NCBI RefSeq assembly: GCF_004339665.1
Contig: NZ_SMMU01000009.1
Span: forward strand, 89,862-153,861
DNA from: Azotobacter chroococcum
GTDB taxonomy: Bacteria > Pseudomonadota > Gammaproteobacteria > Pseudomonadales > Pseudomonadaceae
Direction: 5' to 3'
DNA: 64,000 nt
The position numbers and the translations under genes are program-made. The first letter of the stretch is position 1. Each line of letters begins with the position of its first letter. The notes under the pieces were generated by a model. The model worked only from the letters and a program-made list of their open reading frames with translations, was not told the DNA's origin and made no database searches. Shown here piece after piece: positions 10,126-16,451 of the stretch.

Positions 10126-12276
10126 TCAGTGGCCCGTGGTGGAGCGTTTTGCGGTGCGGCGCTTCGTCCGGGTCCCGTTCTGGCGCGGCAGGCCGGCGCC
10201 GGCCAATGCGCGCAGGAGGATGGCGATGGTGCTGCCGTTGTGCAGCATCGAGGCGGCCACCGGGGTCAGCAGGCCAAAGGCCGCCGCGCCGAGGATGCTG
10301 GTGTTGAGGCCGGCGGTGAGCTTGAAGTTGCCGTCGATCAGCCGGCGGGTGGCCAGCGCCAGCGCCCGGGCATCGGCGACCCGGGAGAAGTCGTCCTCCA
10401 GCAGGGTGATGTCGGAGGCCAGGCGGGCGATGTCGGCGCCGTGGTGCATGGCGATGCCGACCAGGGCGCCGGTCAGGGCCGGCGCGTCGTTCACCCCGTC
10501 GCCGACGAAGGCGATGCGCGCGCCCTCGGCGGCGAGCTGCTGCAGCACCTCGGCCTTCTGCTCCGGCAGCAGGCCGGCGCGGAACTCGTCGAGGCCCAGC
10601 TCCGCGGACAGCGCGCCGGCGCGCTCCGGCTGGTCGCCGGTGAGCATCAGGATGCGCCGGACGCCGAGTTCGCGCAGCCGCGCCACGGTGTCGGCGGCGT
10701 TGTCGCGCACGCTCTCGGTCAGCGCCAGGACGCCGATCAGTTCGCCGCCGAAGCCGATGTAGAGCAGGATCTTGCCTTCGGCGTGCAGGCGCTCGATCAC
10801 CTCGGCATGGGCCGCGGTGGAGATGCCCTCGTCGTCCTCGATGAAGTGCCGCGAACCGACCACGATGCGCCGGCCGTCGATCATGCTCGCCACGCCATGG
10901 GCGACGACGAACTGCACGGCCTGGTGGTCGAAGTGGTGCGGATGGTCGAGGCGGTGGGCCGCCGCCACCACCGCCTCGGCGACCGGGTGGACGTAGTGCT
11001 CCTCGACCGAGGCGGCCAGGTTGGTCAGGTCCTCGGAAGTGTAGGCGGCGCTGAAAGCGATCGAGTCGGTCACCTTGAGCATGCCGGTGGTCAGGGTGCC
11101 GGTCTTGTCGAAGACGAAGGTATCGGCGCGGGCCAGACGCTCCAGCGCCTTGGCGCTCTTGATCAGGATCGCCGACTGGCCGGCGCGGTACATCGCTGCC
11201 TTGAAGGCCACCGGGGTGGCCAGCTTCAAGGCGCAGGAATAGTCGGCCTGCAGCACCGCCGCGACGCGCTGCCCGTCGGAGGTCAACAGCCAGGTGGCGC
11301 CGGCCAGGCCGAGCACCATCGGCACCAGGCGGTCGGCCAGGCGCGCCGCTTCGAGCTGGGTCTCGCTCTTCACCGACAGCGACTGTTCGACGAATTCGGC
11401 GATCCGCGCGGCGGCGGCCTGGCGGCCGACCCGCTCGGCGTAGATGCGCAGGCGGCCCTCCTCGACCAGAGTCGCCGACAGCACCCGGTCGCCGCGCCGG
11501 CGTACCACCGGCACGCCCTCGCCGGTCATGGTCGCCTCGTTGACCAGCGCCTCGCCGCCGAGCACGGTGCCATCCACCGGAATCACCGTGCCGGTGGCGG
11601 CGATCACGCTGTCGCCGACCTGCAGCTCGGCGGCGTCGATGAGCGTCTCGACACCGTTGCGCTCGACCCACACCTCGCCGCCCGGCGGGTGCAGCAGATG
11701 CTTGAGCATTTCATCGGAACGGCGCTCGATGGACTCCTCGAGGTACTCGCCGAGGGCCAGCAGGAAGGAGGTGGTGTTGGCGGCGAGGTAATCGCTGCGG
11801 CTGATGGAGATACCCACGGCGAGGGCTTCCAGCACATGGGAGGTGATGCCCCGCTCGAGGAAGTCGTCGACCGCCTCGCCGAGCAGCGGCACCGCGGCGC
11901 CGAAGGCGACCGGTGCCTGCAGGGTCGGCTGCAGGCTGCGGGTGGCCAACAGGGTGGCGCCGCTCAGGGCCACCGCCCCCAGGCGCGCGGCCTCGCTGTG
12001 CCGGTGGTTGGCGGCCGGCAGCGGCAGGCCCGACGGCGACAGGGCGAGGATGGCGGCGGCGAGGCTGTCGGAGTCGGTGACCTCCGGCTCGAACTCCACC
12101 ACCAGCGAGCGCGCCGCCGGATTGGCGCGCGCCTGCAGCACGCCCTTGAGGGTCCTGACCTCGTGCTCGATGCTGTGCGCATCGAGCGGTGTGCCCGCGC
12201 GGCAGCGGTAGCGGAAGCGCACCCGACCGGGTGTCCGGTGCAGCGACTGCAGCCGGACGAACCAGGTACCGTCCAT
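10126..12276 (-). CDS. P1B-type metal ATPase with N-terminal HMA_2 domain (ferrosome FezB-like)
   Basis: A 716-residue P1B-type ATPase. Residues about 5-80 form an HMA_2 domain (HRTPGRVRFRYRCRAG...) without a CxxC metal site. The actuator TGE is near 251, the phosphorylated Asp lies in DKTGTLTTG (390-398), and the hinge is GDGVNDAPAL. The membrane metal site is unusual: where copper or zinc pumps have Cys-Pro-Cys and cobalt/iron pumps Ser-Pro-Cys, this one has Ser-Cys-Ala (YSCALKLATP, about residue 347). From memory this fits the P1B-6 class, to which the ferrosome pump FezB belongs, but that needs a tree. Its ATG overlaps the stop of the preceding Gly/Tyr-rich gene, and feoA follows after 27 bp. 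Iron is therefore the likely cargo. Confidence 0.85.
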   Translation of the reverse strand: MDGTWFVRLQSLHRTPGRVRFRYRCRAGTPLDAHSIEHEVRTLKGVLQARANPAARSLVVEFEPEVTDSDSLAAAILALSPSGLPLPAANHRHSEAARLGAVALSGATLLATRSLQPTLQAPVAFGAAVPLLGEAVDDFLERGITSHVLEALAVGISISRSDYLAANTTSFLLALGEYLEESIERRSDEMLKHLLHPPGGEVWVERNGVETLIDAAELQVGDSVIAATGTVIPVDGTVLGGEALVNEATMTGEGVPVVRRRGDRVLSATLVEEGRLRIYAERVGRQAAAARIAEFVEQSLSVKSETQLEAARLADRLVPMVLGLAGATWLLTSDGQRVAAVLQADYSCALKLATPVAFKAAMYRAGQSAILIKSAKALERLARADTFVFDKTGTLTTGMLKVTDSIAFSAAYTSEDLTNLAASVEEHYVHPVAEAVVAAAHRLDHPHHFDHQAVQFVVAHGVASMIDGRRIVVGSRHFIEDDEGISTAAHAEVIERLHAEGKILLYIGFGGELIGVLALTESVRDNAADTVARLRELGVRRILMLTGDQPERAGALSAELGLDEFRAGLLPEQKAEVLQQLAAEGARIAFVGDGVNDAPALTGALVGIAMHHGADIARLASDITLLEDDFSRVADARALALATRRLIDGNFKLTAGLNTSILGAAAFGLLTPVAASMLHNGSTIAILLRALAGAGLPRQNGTRTKRRTAKRSTTGH

Positions 12277-12860
12277 CAGGTATCTCCGTGACGCTCGGTG
12301 GCGACCTCGGCCTTGATGTCGGCCATCTGCTCCTTCATCTCCTCGAAACCGCCGGCGATGCCGGCATAGAGCTTCATGCCGGCCTTGATCAGCTTGCCGC
12401 GCAGTTCCTCGTCGGCCAGCACCCAGGCCGCGGTGGCGCCGAGCACCGCACCGAGCAGGAACTGCTCGGCATTGCCCGAACGCAGGAAGGCCGGCATGCC
12501 CTGCAGCAGGCCGTCGTCGAACAGGCCGGCACCGGGAAAGCCACCCGGAGCGCCCCCGCCATACCCATAGCCATAGCCCTGGTGCTTCAGCGAATGATGG
12601 AAGGCGGCGCCCGCCGGGTCGTAACCGTAGCCGTAGCCGTGGTGGTGCGCATGCGGATGCGGCCCGCCGCCATAGCCTCCGTAGCCGCCATAGCCGCCCT
12701 GCGGGGGAATTCCGGCACCGTAGTCCGGCCCCATGCCGTATTCCGGCCCGCCGCCATAGGGCGGAGCGGCGGCGTCCGGCGGCGGGTAGCCGTAGCCCAT
12801 ACCGCCAGGCCCAAGGCAGCCGCGCTGCATCTTCTTCTGCTGCTTATTCTTCTTGGCCAT
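12276..12860 (-). CDS. Gly/Tyr/His-rich protein with YtxH-like membrane helix
   Basis: A 194-residue protein with two parts. Residues about 1-115 are low-complexity: a Lys-rich start (MAKKNKQQKKMQRG), then many Gly-Tyr, Pro and His repeats such as GGYGGYGGYGGG and PHPHAHHHGYGYGYD. Residues about 130-190 hold a Gly/Ala-rich membrane helix (LLGAVLGATAAWVLA) followed by an amphipathic charged helix, as in YtxH-like proteins. The His cluster could bind metal, and the Gly-Tyr tract resembles condensate-forming or scaffold regions; both are inference. The stop overlaps the ATPase start by one base, so the two are coupled. Small low-complexity membrane proteins are typical companions of ferrosome and magnetosome genes, but I know no exact family name. 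Confidence 0.75.
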   Translation of the reverse strand: MAKKNKQQKKMQRGCLGPGGMGYGYPPPDAAAPPYGGGPEYGMGPDYGAGIPPQGGYGGYGGYGGGPHPHAHHHGYGYGYDPAGAAFHHSLKHQGYGYGYGGGAPGGFPGAGLFDDGLLQGMPAFLRSGNAEQFLLGAVLGATAAWVLADEELRGKLIKAGMKLYAGIAGGFEEMKEQMADIKAEVATERHGDT

Positions 12861-13200
12861 GCCGTTTCTCCTTGTCGAGCCGAGTCGTATCGCGCAGCAG
12901 CTGCTCGATCAGCAGCACGCCACCGGCGCCGACCACGGTGGCCACCAGCGCGCTGGAGTAGTCGCCCTGATGGACGGCCGTCGCAGCACGGGACCCGGCG
13001 GCGAAGGCCGTGCCGCCCTGCAGGGCCTGGCGCAGCACCCGCCGGAGCTGGACCGGCGAGGTCGCACGGGGCTCGCCCTGGAATGCCGAGAGGCAGGCGG
13101 TGGCGACGAAAGCACGGGTGAACTCGCTGCTCAGGGGGAGCGGCGGATAAGGCGGAAAAACCGCCTGGCCATAGCCATAGCCGCGGAGCGGATATCTCAT
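12844..13200 (-). CDS. Small Gly/Ala-rich membrane protein of the iron cluster
   Basis: A 118-residue protein of unknown family. It starts with a short Gly-Tyr motif (MRYPLRGYGYGQAVFPPYPP) that echoes the neighbouring Gly/Tyr-rich protein. A mainly helical region follows, then a Gly/Ala helix (SALVATVVGAGGVLLIEQLL) near residues 83-102 and a charged C-terminal tail (RDTTRLDKEKRHGQEE). The pattern suggests a membrane protein with GxxxG-type helix packing. It overlaps the next gene by 17 bp and is overlapped by the previous one, so it belongs to a tightly coupled operon. A structural role on an intracellular iron-storing membrane is a guess from context. Confidence 0.65.
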   Translation of the reverse strand: MRYPLRGYGYGQAVFPPYPPLPLSSEFTRAFVATACLSAFQGEPRATSPVQLRRVLRQALQGGTAFAAGSRAATAVHQGDYSSALVATVVGAGGVLLIEQLLRDTTRLDKEKRHGQEE

Positions 13201-13511
13201 GACGCCCGTCCCTCCGTGCCTGCGGGCTTGCCGGGCGTCACCGGCTCGGCGGCGGCCCGCGCCATGGCTGCCTCCGCCTCGCTGAGGTGCGGGCCTTCGC
13301 TGGCGGGGGCCCCGGGCTCGGCCGGTTTTTCGGCAAGGCGGGCGCGGGCCTTGGCCGAAGCGCTCTCGATCGCCTCCAGACTGGAGACGGTGGCGCTGCG
13401 CAGGCCGCCCTGGGCCTTTTCCAGGCCCTCCTGGGTCTTGTCGCTCCTTAACAGCTTGAGGATCACGGCTCCCGTCACTATGCCGACGGCAAAGGGAATG
13501 ATATGGAACAT
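13197..13511 (-). CDS. YtxH-like membrane-anchored helical protein
   Basis: A 104-residue protein. An N-terminal membrane helix (FHIIPFAVGIVTGAVILKLL) anchors a long charged Ala-rich helix (KTQEGLEKAQGGLRSATVSSLEAIESASAKARARLAEK). The C-terminal third is disordered and Pro/Glu/Ala-rich. This is the layout of YtxH-domain and MamD/phasin-like accessory proteins, though no sequence family is certain. The ATG follows an AGGAGG ribosome site right behind the ferritin-like gene. Its stop overlaps the next start by 4 bp. Confidence 0.65.
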   Translation of the reverse strand: MFHIIPFAVGIVTGAVILKLLRSDKTQEGLEKAQGGLRSATVSSLEAIESASAKARARLAEKPAEPGAPASEGPHLSEAEAAMARAAAEPVTPGKPAGTEGRAS

Positions 13512-13512
13512 T

Positions 13513-14196
13513 TCAGTCCTCCTTTCGATTTCGACCTGGCCGGTTCTTCAACAGGTAGATCCCTGCTCCGCCTGCCACCAGGCCGGCCAGCATGGCGGGA
13601 TGGCTGTGACGCAAGAGGGGGCTGAAAATACCGAGCGGGCCGGCATGGGCGAGCGCCCGCTCCATGAAGTCGGAGAACGGCCCGTGGCGCACGTAGGCCG
13701 CCTCCGGCGGTATGCCCCGGGCCGCGTGGTAGCGCTCCTGGGCCATGGCATCCGCCACCGCTTGGCGAAAGGCCGGCAGATGCCGCTCCCGCGAGGCCGC
13801 CTGCAGGTTCAGGAACACCCGGCGTGCCTCCGGCTCGCCGACCTCGCCGAGCAGGTAGTCGTACAGGCGGATATTGGCGATCTCGCCGGCGACGGCCCGC
13901 TCGCAGTTGACCAGCCAGCTGGGCGCGACCGACGTTTCCTGCGGAAAGGGATTCAGCGGACGGGGAATGCCGAAGCGCTGGCATAGGTTCGAGAGCGCGG
14001 CGATGTGCCGTTCCTCCGAACGCAGGATATTGGCGAAGGGCGGACGCGGGCCGAAGGCCTCGACGACGCCGGCATAGAAGGCGTGGGCGGCGTATTCGTC
14101 GTAGAGCGCGATGCGCACCGCCTGGTGCAGGATGGGAAAGGGAGCGGCGGGATCGATACTCTGACTGCGCAGAATCGGCTCGTCATAGTTTCTCAT
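13513..14196 (-). CDS. Membrane-anchored ferritin-like (four-helix) protein
   Basis: A 227-residue protein with a ferritin-like helical bundle. Iron-ligand type residues recur in the expected rhythm: ALYDEYAAHAFY near the start, EERHIAAL (the ExxH motif), GEIANIRLYDYLL, and ASRERHLPAF (a second ExxH). Residues about 200-216 form a single membrane helix (HPAMLAGLVAGGAGIYLL) followed by a basic tail (KNRPGRNRKED), so the di-iron domain is tethered to a membrane. The start MRNYDEPI is chosen because a GGGAG site lies at proper spacing. It overlaps the end of the upstream HMA_2 gene. Iron oxidation at the membrane, coupled to the ATPase, is a reasonable inference. Confidence 0.78.
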   Translation of the reverse strand: MRNYDEPILRSQSIDPAAPFPILHQAVRIALYDEYAAHAFYAGVVEAFGPRPPFANILRSEERHIAALSNLCQRFGIPRPLNPFPQETSVAPSWLVNCERAVAGEIANIRLYDYLLGEVGEPEARRVFLNLQAASRERHLPAFRQAVADAMAQERYHAARGIPPEAAYVRHGPFSDFMERALAHAGPLGIFSPLLRHSHPAMLAGLVAGGAGIYLLKNRPGRNRKED

Positions 14197-14521
14197 GCAT
14201 GATCTCCCGATAGATCTCACGCAGAATCTGCTCGAGGGTGGCTGCGGCAGGCGACTCGACCCCGGCCAGGAAGTCGCTCCAGGCCTCGGCCGGAATCACT
14301 TGCGGGTCGTATTCCACGGAGCACGAACGGGCCAGCACATTGACCCGCACCGAATGGACGCCCGGCGTGCGATCGAGAATAGACTGGAATTGCCGGGCCT
14401 GCCGGCTGCGTCCGGCGAGCGACTCGTAGCCGGCGACCAGCTTGAGGCGGATGCGCCCGTGGATGTGGTGGGCGATGCGGATGTGCACGAGGTAGCCGCG
14501 CAGTTCGTCGAAGGCGGGCAT
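14183..14521 (-). CDS. Small HMA_2-type protein (first gene of the iron operon)
   Basis: A 112-residue cytosolic-looking protein. It carries an HMA_2-like domain: HIRIAHHIHGRIRLKLVAGYE, then the FQSILDRTPGVHSVRVNVLARSCSVEYDP core. The HGRIRL start matches PGRVRF in the ATPase and PGRIRI in the protein at 2993-3421. There is no CxxC, but there is a His cluster (H-I-R-I-A-H-H-I-H). The C-terminus is an amphipathic helix (ATLEQILREIYREIMHEKL). The start MPAFDEL is set by a GGAGGAGGTG ribosome site. The gene leads the eleven-gene operon. Ferrosome clusters commonly include a separate HMA-domain protein, which this could be. Confidence 0.72.
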   Translation of the reverse strand: MPAFDELRGYLVHIRIAHHIHGRIRLKLVAGYESLAGRSRQARQFQSILDRTPGVHSVRVNVLARSCSVEYDPQVIPAEAWSDFLAGVESPAAATLEQILREIYREIMHEKL

Positions 14522-14657
14522 CTGGACACCTCCTCCAAGGAAATTCGAATGGGCTGGCGGGGATGCACTCCCCCACCGTTCGCCGCCCGAGTACCGGGCG
14601 TGCATGCCGAGTCAATCCATGGAGCGGCCGGCCGACCTGTCCTGGCGCCGATCAAAA

Positions 14658-14686
14658 GCTATGGCAGCATTGTGCGAAGCTGTCAA
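14658..14686 (-). promoter_or_regulatory. Candidate sigma-70 promoter of the iron operon
   Basis: Read on the minus strand, a perfect TTGACA (14686-14681) is followed after 17 bases by CATAGC (14663-14658). It lies about 140 bp before the first operon gene. The -35 box is ideal and the -10 box weak, as expected for a regulated promoter. Confidence 0.4.
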
Positions 14687-14706
14687 AATGCGAGCAGATC
14701 GCATTT
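14686..14706. promoter_or_regulatory. Perfect 8-bp dyad beside the iron-operon promoter
   Basis: AAATGCGA and TCGCATTT form a perfect inverted repeat separated by 5 bases. The dyad abuts the candidate -35 box of the minus-strand operon. Its length and outer half-sites resemble pseudomonad Fur boxes of the AATGCGAAT type, but the centre (GCAGA) is not Fur-like. It could be a weak Fur site or the operator of another regulator. Confidence 0.45.
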
Positions 14707-14855
14707 CGTTCCCGGCGTTTCCCGCCCCATCGCATCCGTGCCGGCAGCAGCCGGACAAGTCCGCACTCGGCGTCCTTTCCCTGCGCAGTCGACCGTCCAT
14801 CCGGCCATGGCGCATCCGTCCGCATCCGGCGCTTGCCCGGCCCGGCCCTTTTGTT

Positions 14856-14874
14856 AATGATATTGTTTATCATT
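14856..14874. promoter_or_regulatory. Fur box upstream of fecI
   Basis: A 19-bp site with perfect arms AATGATA and TATCATT and a 5-base centre, close to the Fur consensus. It ends 22 bp before the fecI start, so iron-bound Fur would block sigma-factor transcription. The rest of the 14522-14896 gap holds the two sites described above and no further gene. Confidence 0.75.
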
Positions 14875-14896
14875 AGCAGACTATCGACCCGATCCG

Positions 14897-15421
14897 ATGA
14901 CCGCCTCCCTGCCACTGCCCTCCGCGCTGCGCCTCCAGGTCCTCCATCGCCTGTTCGGCGAGCATCACGGCTGGCTGCTCGGGCGCTTGCGCGCCCGGCT
15001 CGGCTGCGCCCACGACGCCGCCGACATCGCCTCGGAAACCTTCACCCAGGTCGTCGCCCTGGAGGACCCCGGCGCCATCCGCGAGCCGCGCGCCCTGCTG
15101 ACCACCATCGCCAAACGCCTGGTCTATGCCAGCTGGCGCCGCCGCGACCTGGAGCGCGCCTATCTGGAGGCCCTGGCGCAGCAGCCGGAGGCCGTCCAGC
15201 CGTCTGCCGAGGAAACCGTCCTGGTCCTGGAGGCCCTGACGGCCATCGACCAGCTGCTCGACGGACTTTCCCCGAAGGCCCGCGCGGCCTTTCTCTACAG
15301 CCAGCTGGAAGGCCTGACCTACGCCGAGATCGCCACGCGCCTGGGGGTGTCCGTCACCCGCGTGCACCAGTACGTGGTCAAGGGGCTGACCACCTGCTAC
15401 CTGGCACTGGAGCCGGCATGA
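14897..15421 (+). CDS. FecI-like ECF sigma factor
   Basis: A 174-residue extracytoplasmic-function sigma factor of the iron-starvation (FecI/PvdS) group. Region 2 is visible in LFGEHHGWLLGRLRARLGCAHDAADIASETFTQV, and region 4 with its helix-turn-helix in LPGLSPKARAAFLYSQLEGLTY-like sequence ending in YAEIATRLGVSVTRVHQYVVKGL. It should direct RNA polymerase to the receptor gene when the outer-membrane receptor binds its siderophore. The Fur box lies just upstream, and the stop overlaps the fecR start by 4 bp, forming the classical sigma/anti-sigma/receptor set. Confidence 0.93.
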   Translation: MTASLPLPSALRLQVLHRLFGEHHGWLLGRLRARLGCAHDAADIASETFTQVVALEDPGAIREPRALLTTIAKRLVYASWRRRDLERAYLEALAQQPEAVQPSAEETVLVLEALTAIDQLLDGLSPKARAAFLYSQLEGLTYAEIATRLGVSVTRVHQYVVKGLTTCYLALEPA

Positions 15422-16371
15422 ATCCCGCCCGCCTGTCGCCCGAGGAAATCGCCGCCATCGAATGGCTGGCCCAGCAACGCTCCGGCCGGATGAGCGCTGC
15501 CGAGCGGCAGCGCTTCGAACGCTGGCTCGCCGAAAGCGAACGGCATCGCGGCGCCTGGGAGCGCCTGCAGCGACGGCTGGACAGCGCCTTCGCCGGCGTC
15601 GCCGAACAGCCTGCCGACCTTGCCCGAAACACCCTGCTGAGCGCCGGAACCAGCCGGCGCCAGGCCCTGCGCGGGGCTCTCGTGCTGGCCGGTCTCGGGC
15701 TCGGCGGCCTCGGGCTGACGCGCCCCGGCATGCCGCTGGACGGCCTGGTCGCCGACCTGAGCACCGCCACGGGCGAGCGCCGGCGCTTCGTCCTGACCGA
15801 CGGCAGCAGCGTGCTGCTCAACGCGCAAAGCCGTGTCGACGTCGATTTCGGCGGCGGGCGGCGGCGCCTGCAGCTGCGGCGCGGCGCCCTGCTCGCCGAG
15901 GTGACGGCCGATGCCCGGCGGCCATTCGTGGTCGAAACCCCCTTCGGTCACGTGCAGGCGCTGGGAACGCGCTTCAGCGTCGCGCTCGGCGAACGGGACG
16001 CCACGGTCTGGGTGCAGGCAGCGCAGGTCCGTCTGGAAACCCGCTCCGGCAACAGCCTGGTACTGGCGACCGACGAAGGCGCCCGTTTCGACCGGGACGT
16101 CTGCCAGCGCCTGGAGGGGCAGCGCAAGAACGAGTTCGCCTGGCAGGACGGCTGGCTGGAACTCCACGACCGTCCTCTGGACGTGCTGATCGCCGCCCTG
16201 CGCCCCTATCACCCGGGTCACCTGCGCCTTTCCCCGGCCGCCGCCGCCCTGCGCATTTCGGGTCTGTTTCCGCTGGACGACAGCGAGCACGTGCTGGCTT
16301 CGCTCGAGGAAATCCTGCCCCTGCGCATCCAGCGCTACCTGGGCTGGTGGACGACCATCGAACACAGCTGA
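15418..16371 (+). CDS. FecR-like transmembrane anti-sigma regulator
   Basis: A 317-residue sigma regulator. Residues about 1-65 form the cytosolic DUF4880-type sigma-binding domain (EEIAAIEWLAQQRSGRMSAAERQRFERWLAESERHRGAWERL). One membrane helix near residue 90 follows (ALVLAGLGLGGLGL), then a periplasmic FecR domain (TATGERRRFVLTDGSSVLLNAQSRVDVDF). A C-terminal STN-contacting region ends the protein. The start is fixed by the ATGA overlap with fecI. It passes the siderophore signal from the TonB receptor below to the sigma factor above. Confidence 0.92.
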   Translation: MNPARLSPEEIAAIEWLAQQRSGRMSAAERQRFERWLAESERHRGAWERLQRRLDSAFAGVAEQPADLARNTLLSAGTSRRQALRGALVLAGLGLGGLGLTRPGMPLDGLVADLSTATGERRRFVLTDGSSVLLNAQSRVDVDFGGGRRRLQLRRGALLAEVTADARRPFVVETPFGHVQALGTRFSVALGERDATVWVQAAQVRLETRSGNSLVLATDEGARFDRDVCQRLEGQRKNEFAWQDGWLELHDRPLDVLIAALRPYHPGHLRLSPAAAALRISGLFPLDDSEHVLASLEEILPLRIQRYLGWWTTIEHS

Positions 16372-16451
16372 TTTTTTTTCGCACGCCCCCTGAAAATTCC
16401 AGGGCCTCGTTGCACATGAACGGTATTCCTTGCCTGTTCAGCGGAGCCGTC

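Noticed and set aside
10126..12276. Reading the first P-type ATPase as a copper or zinc exporter
   Set aside because: It lacks the CPC membrane motif and N-terminal CxxC sites, has Ser-Cys-Ala instead, and is in an iron operon.
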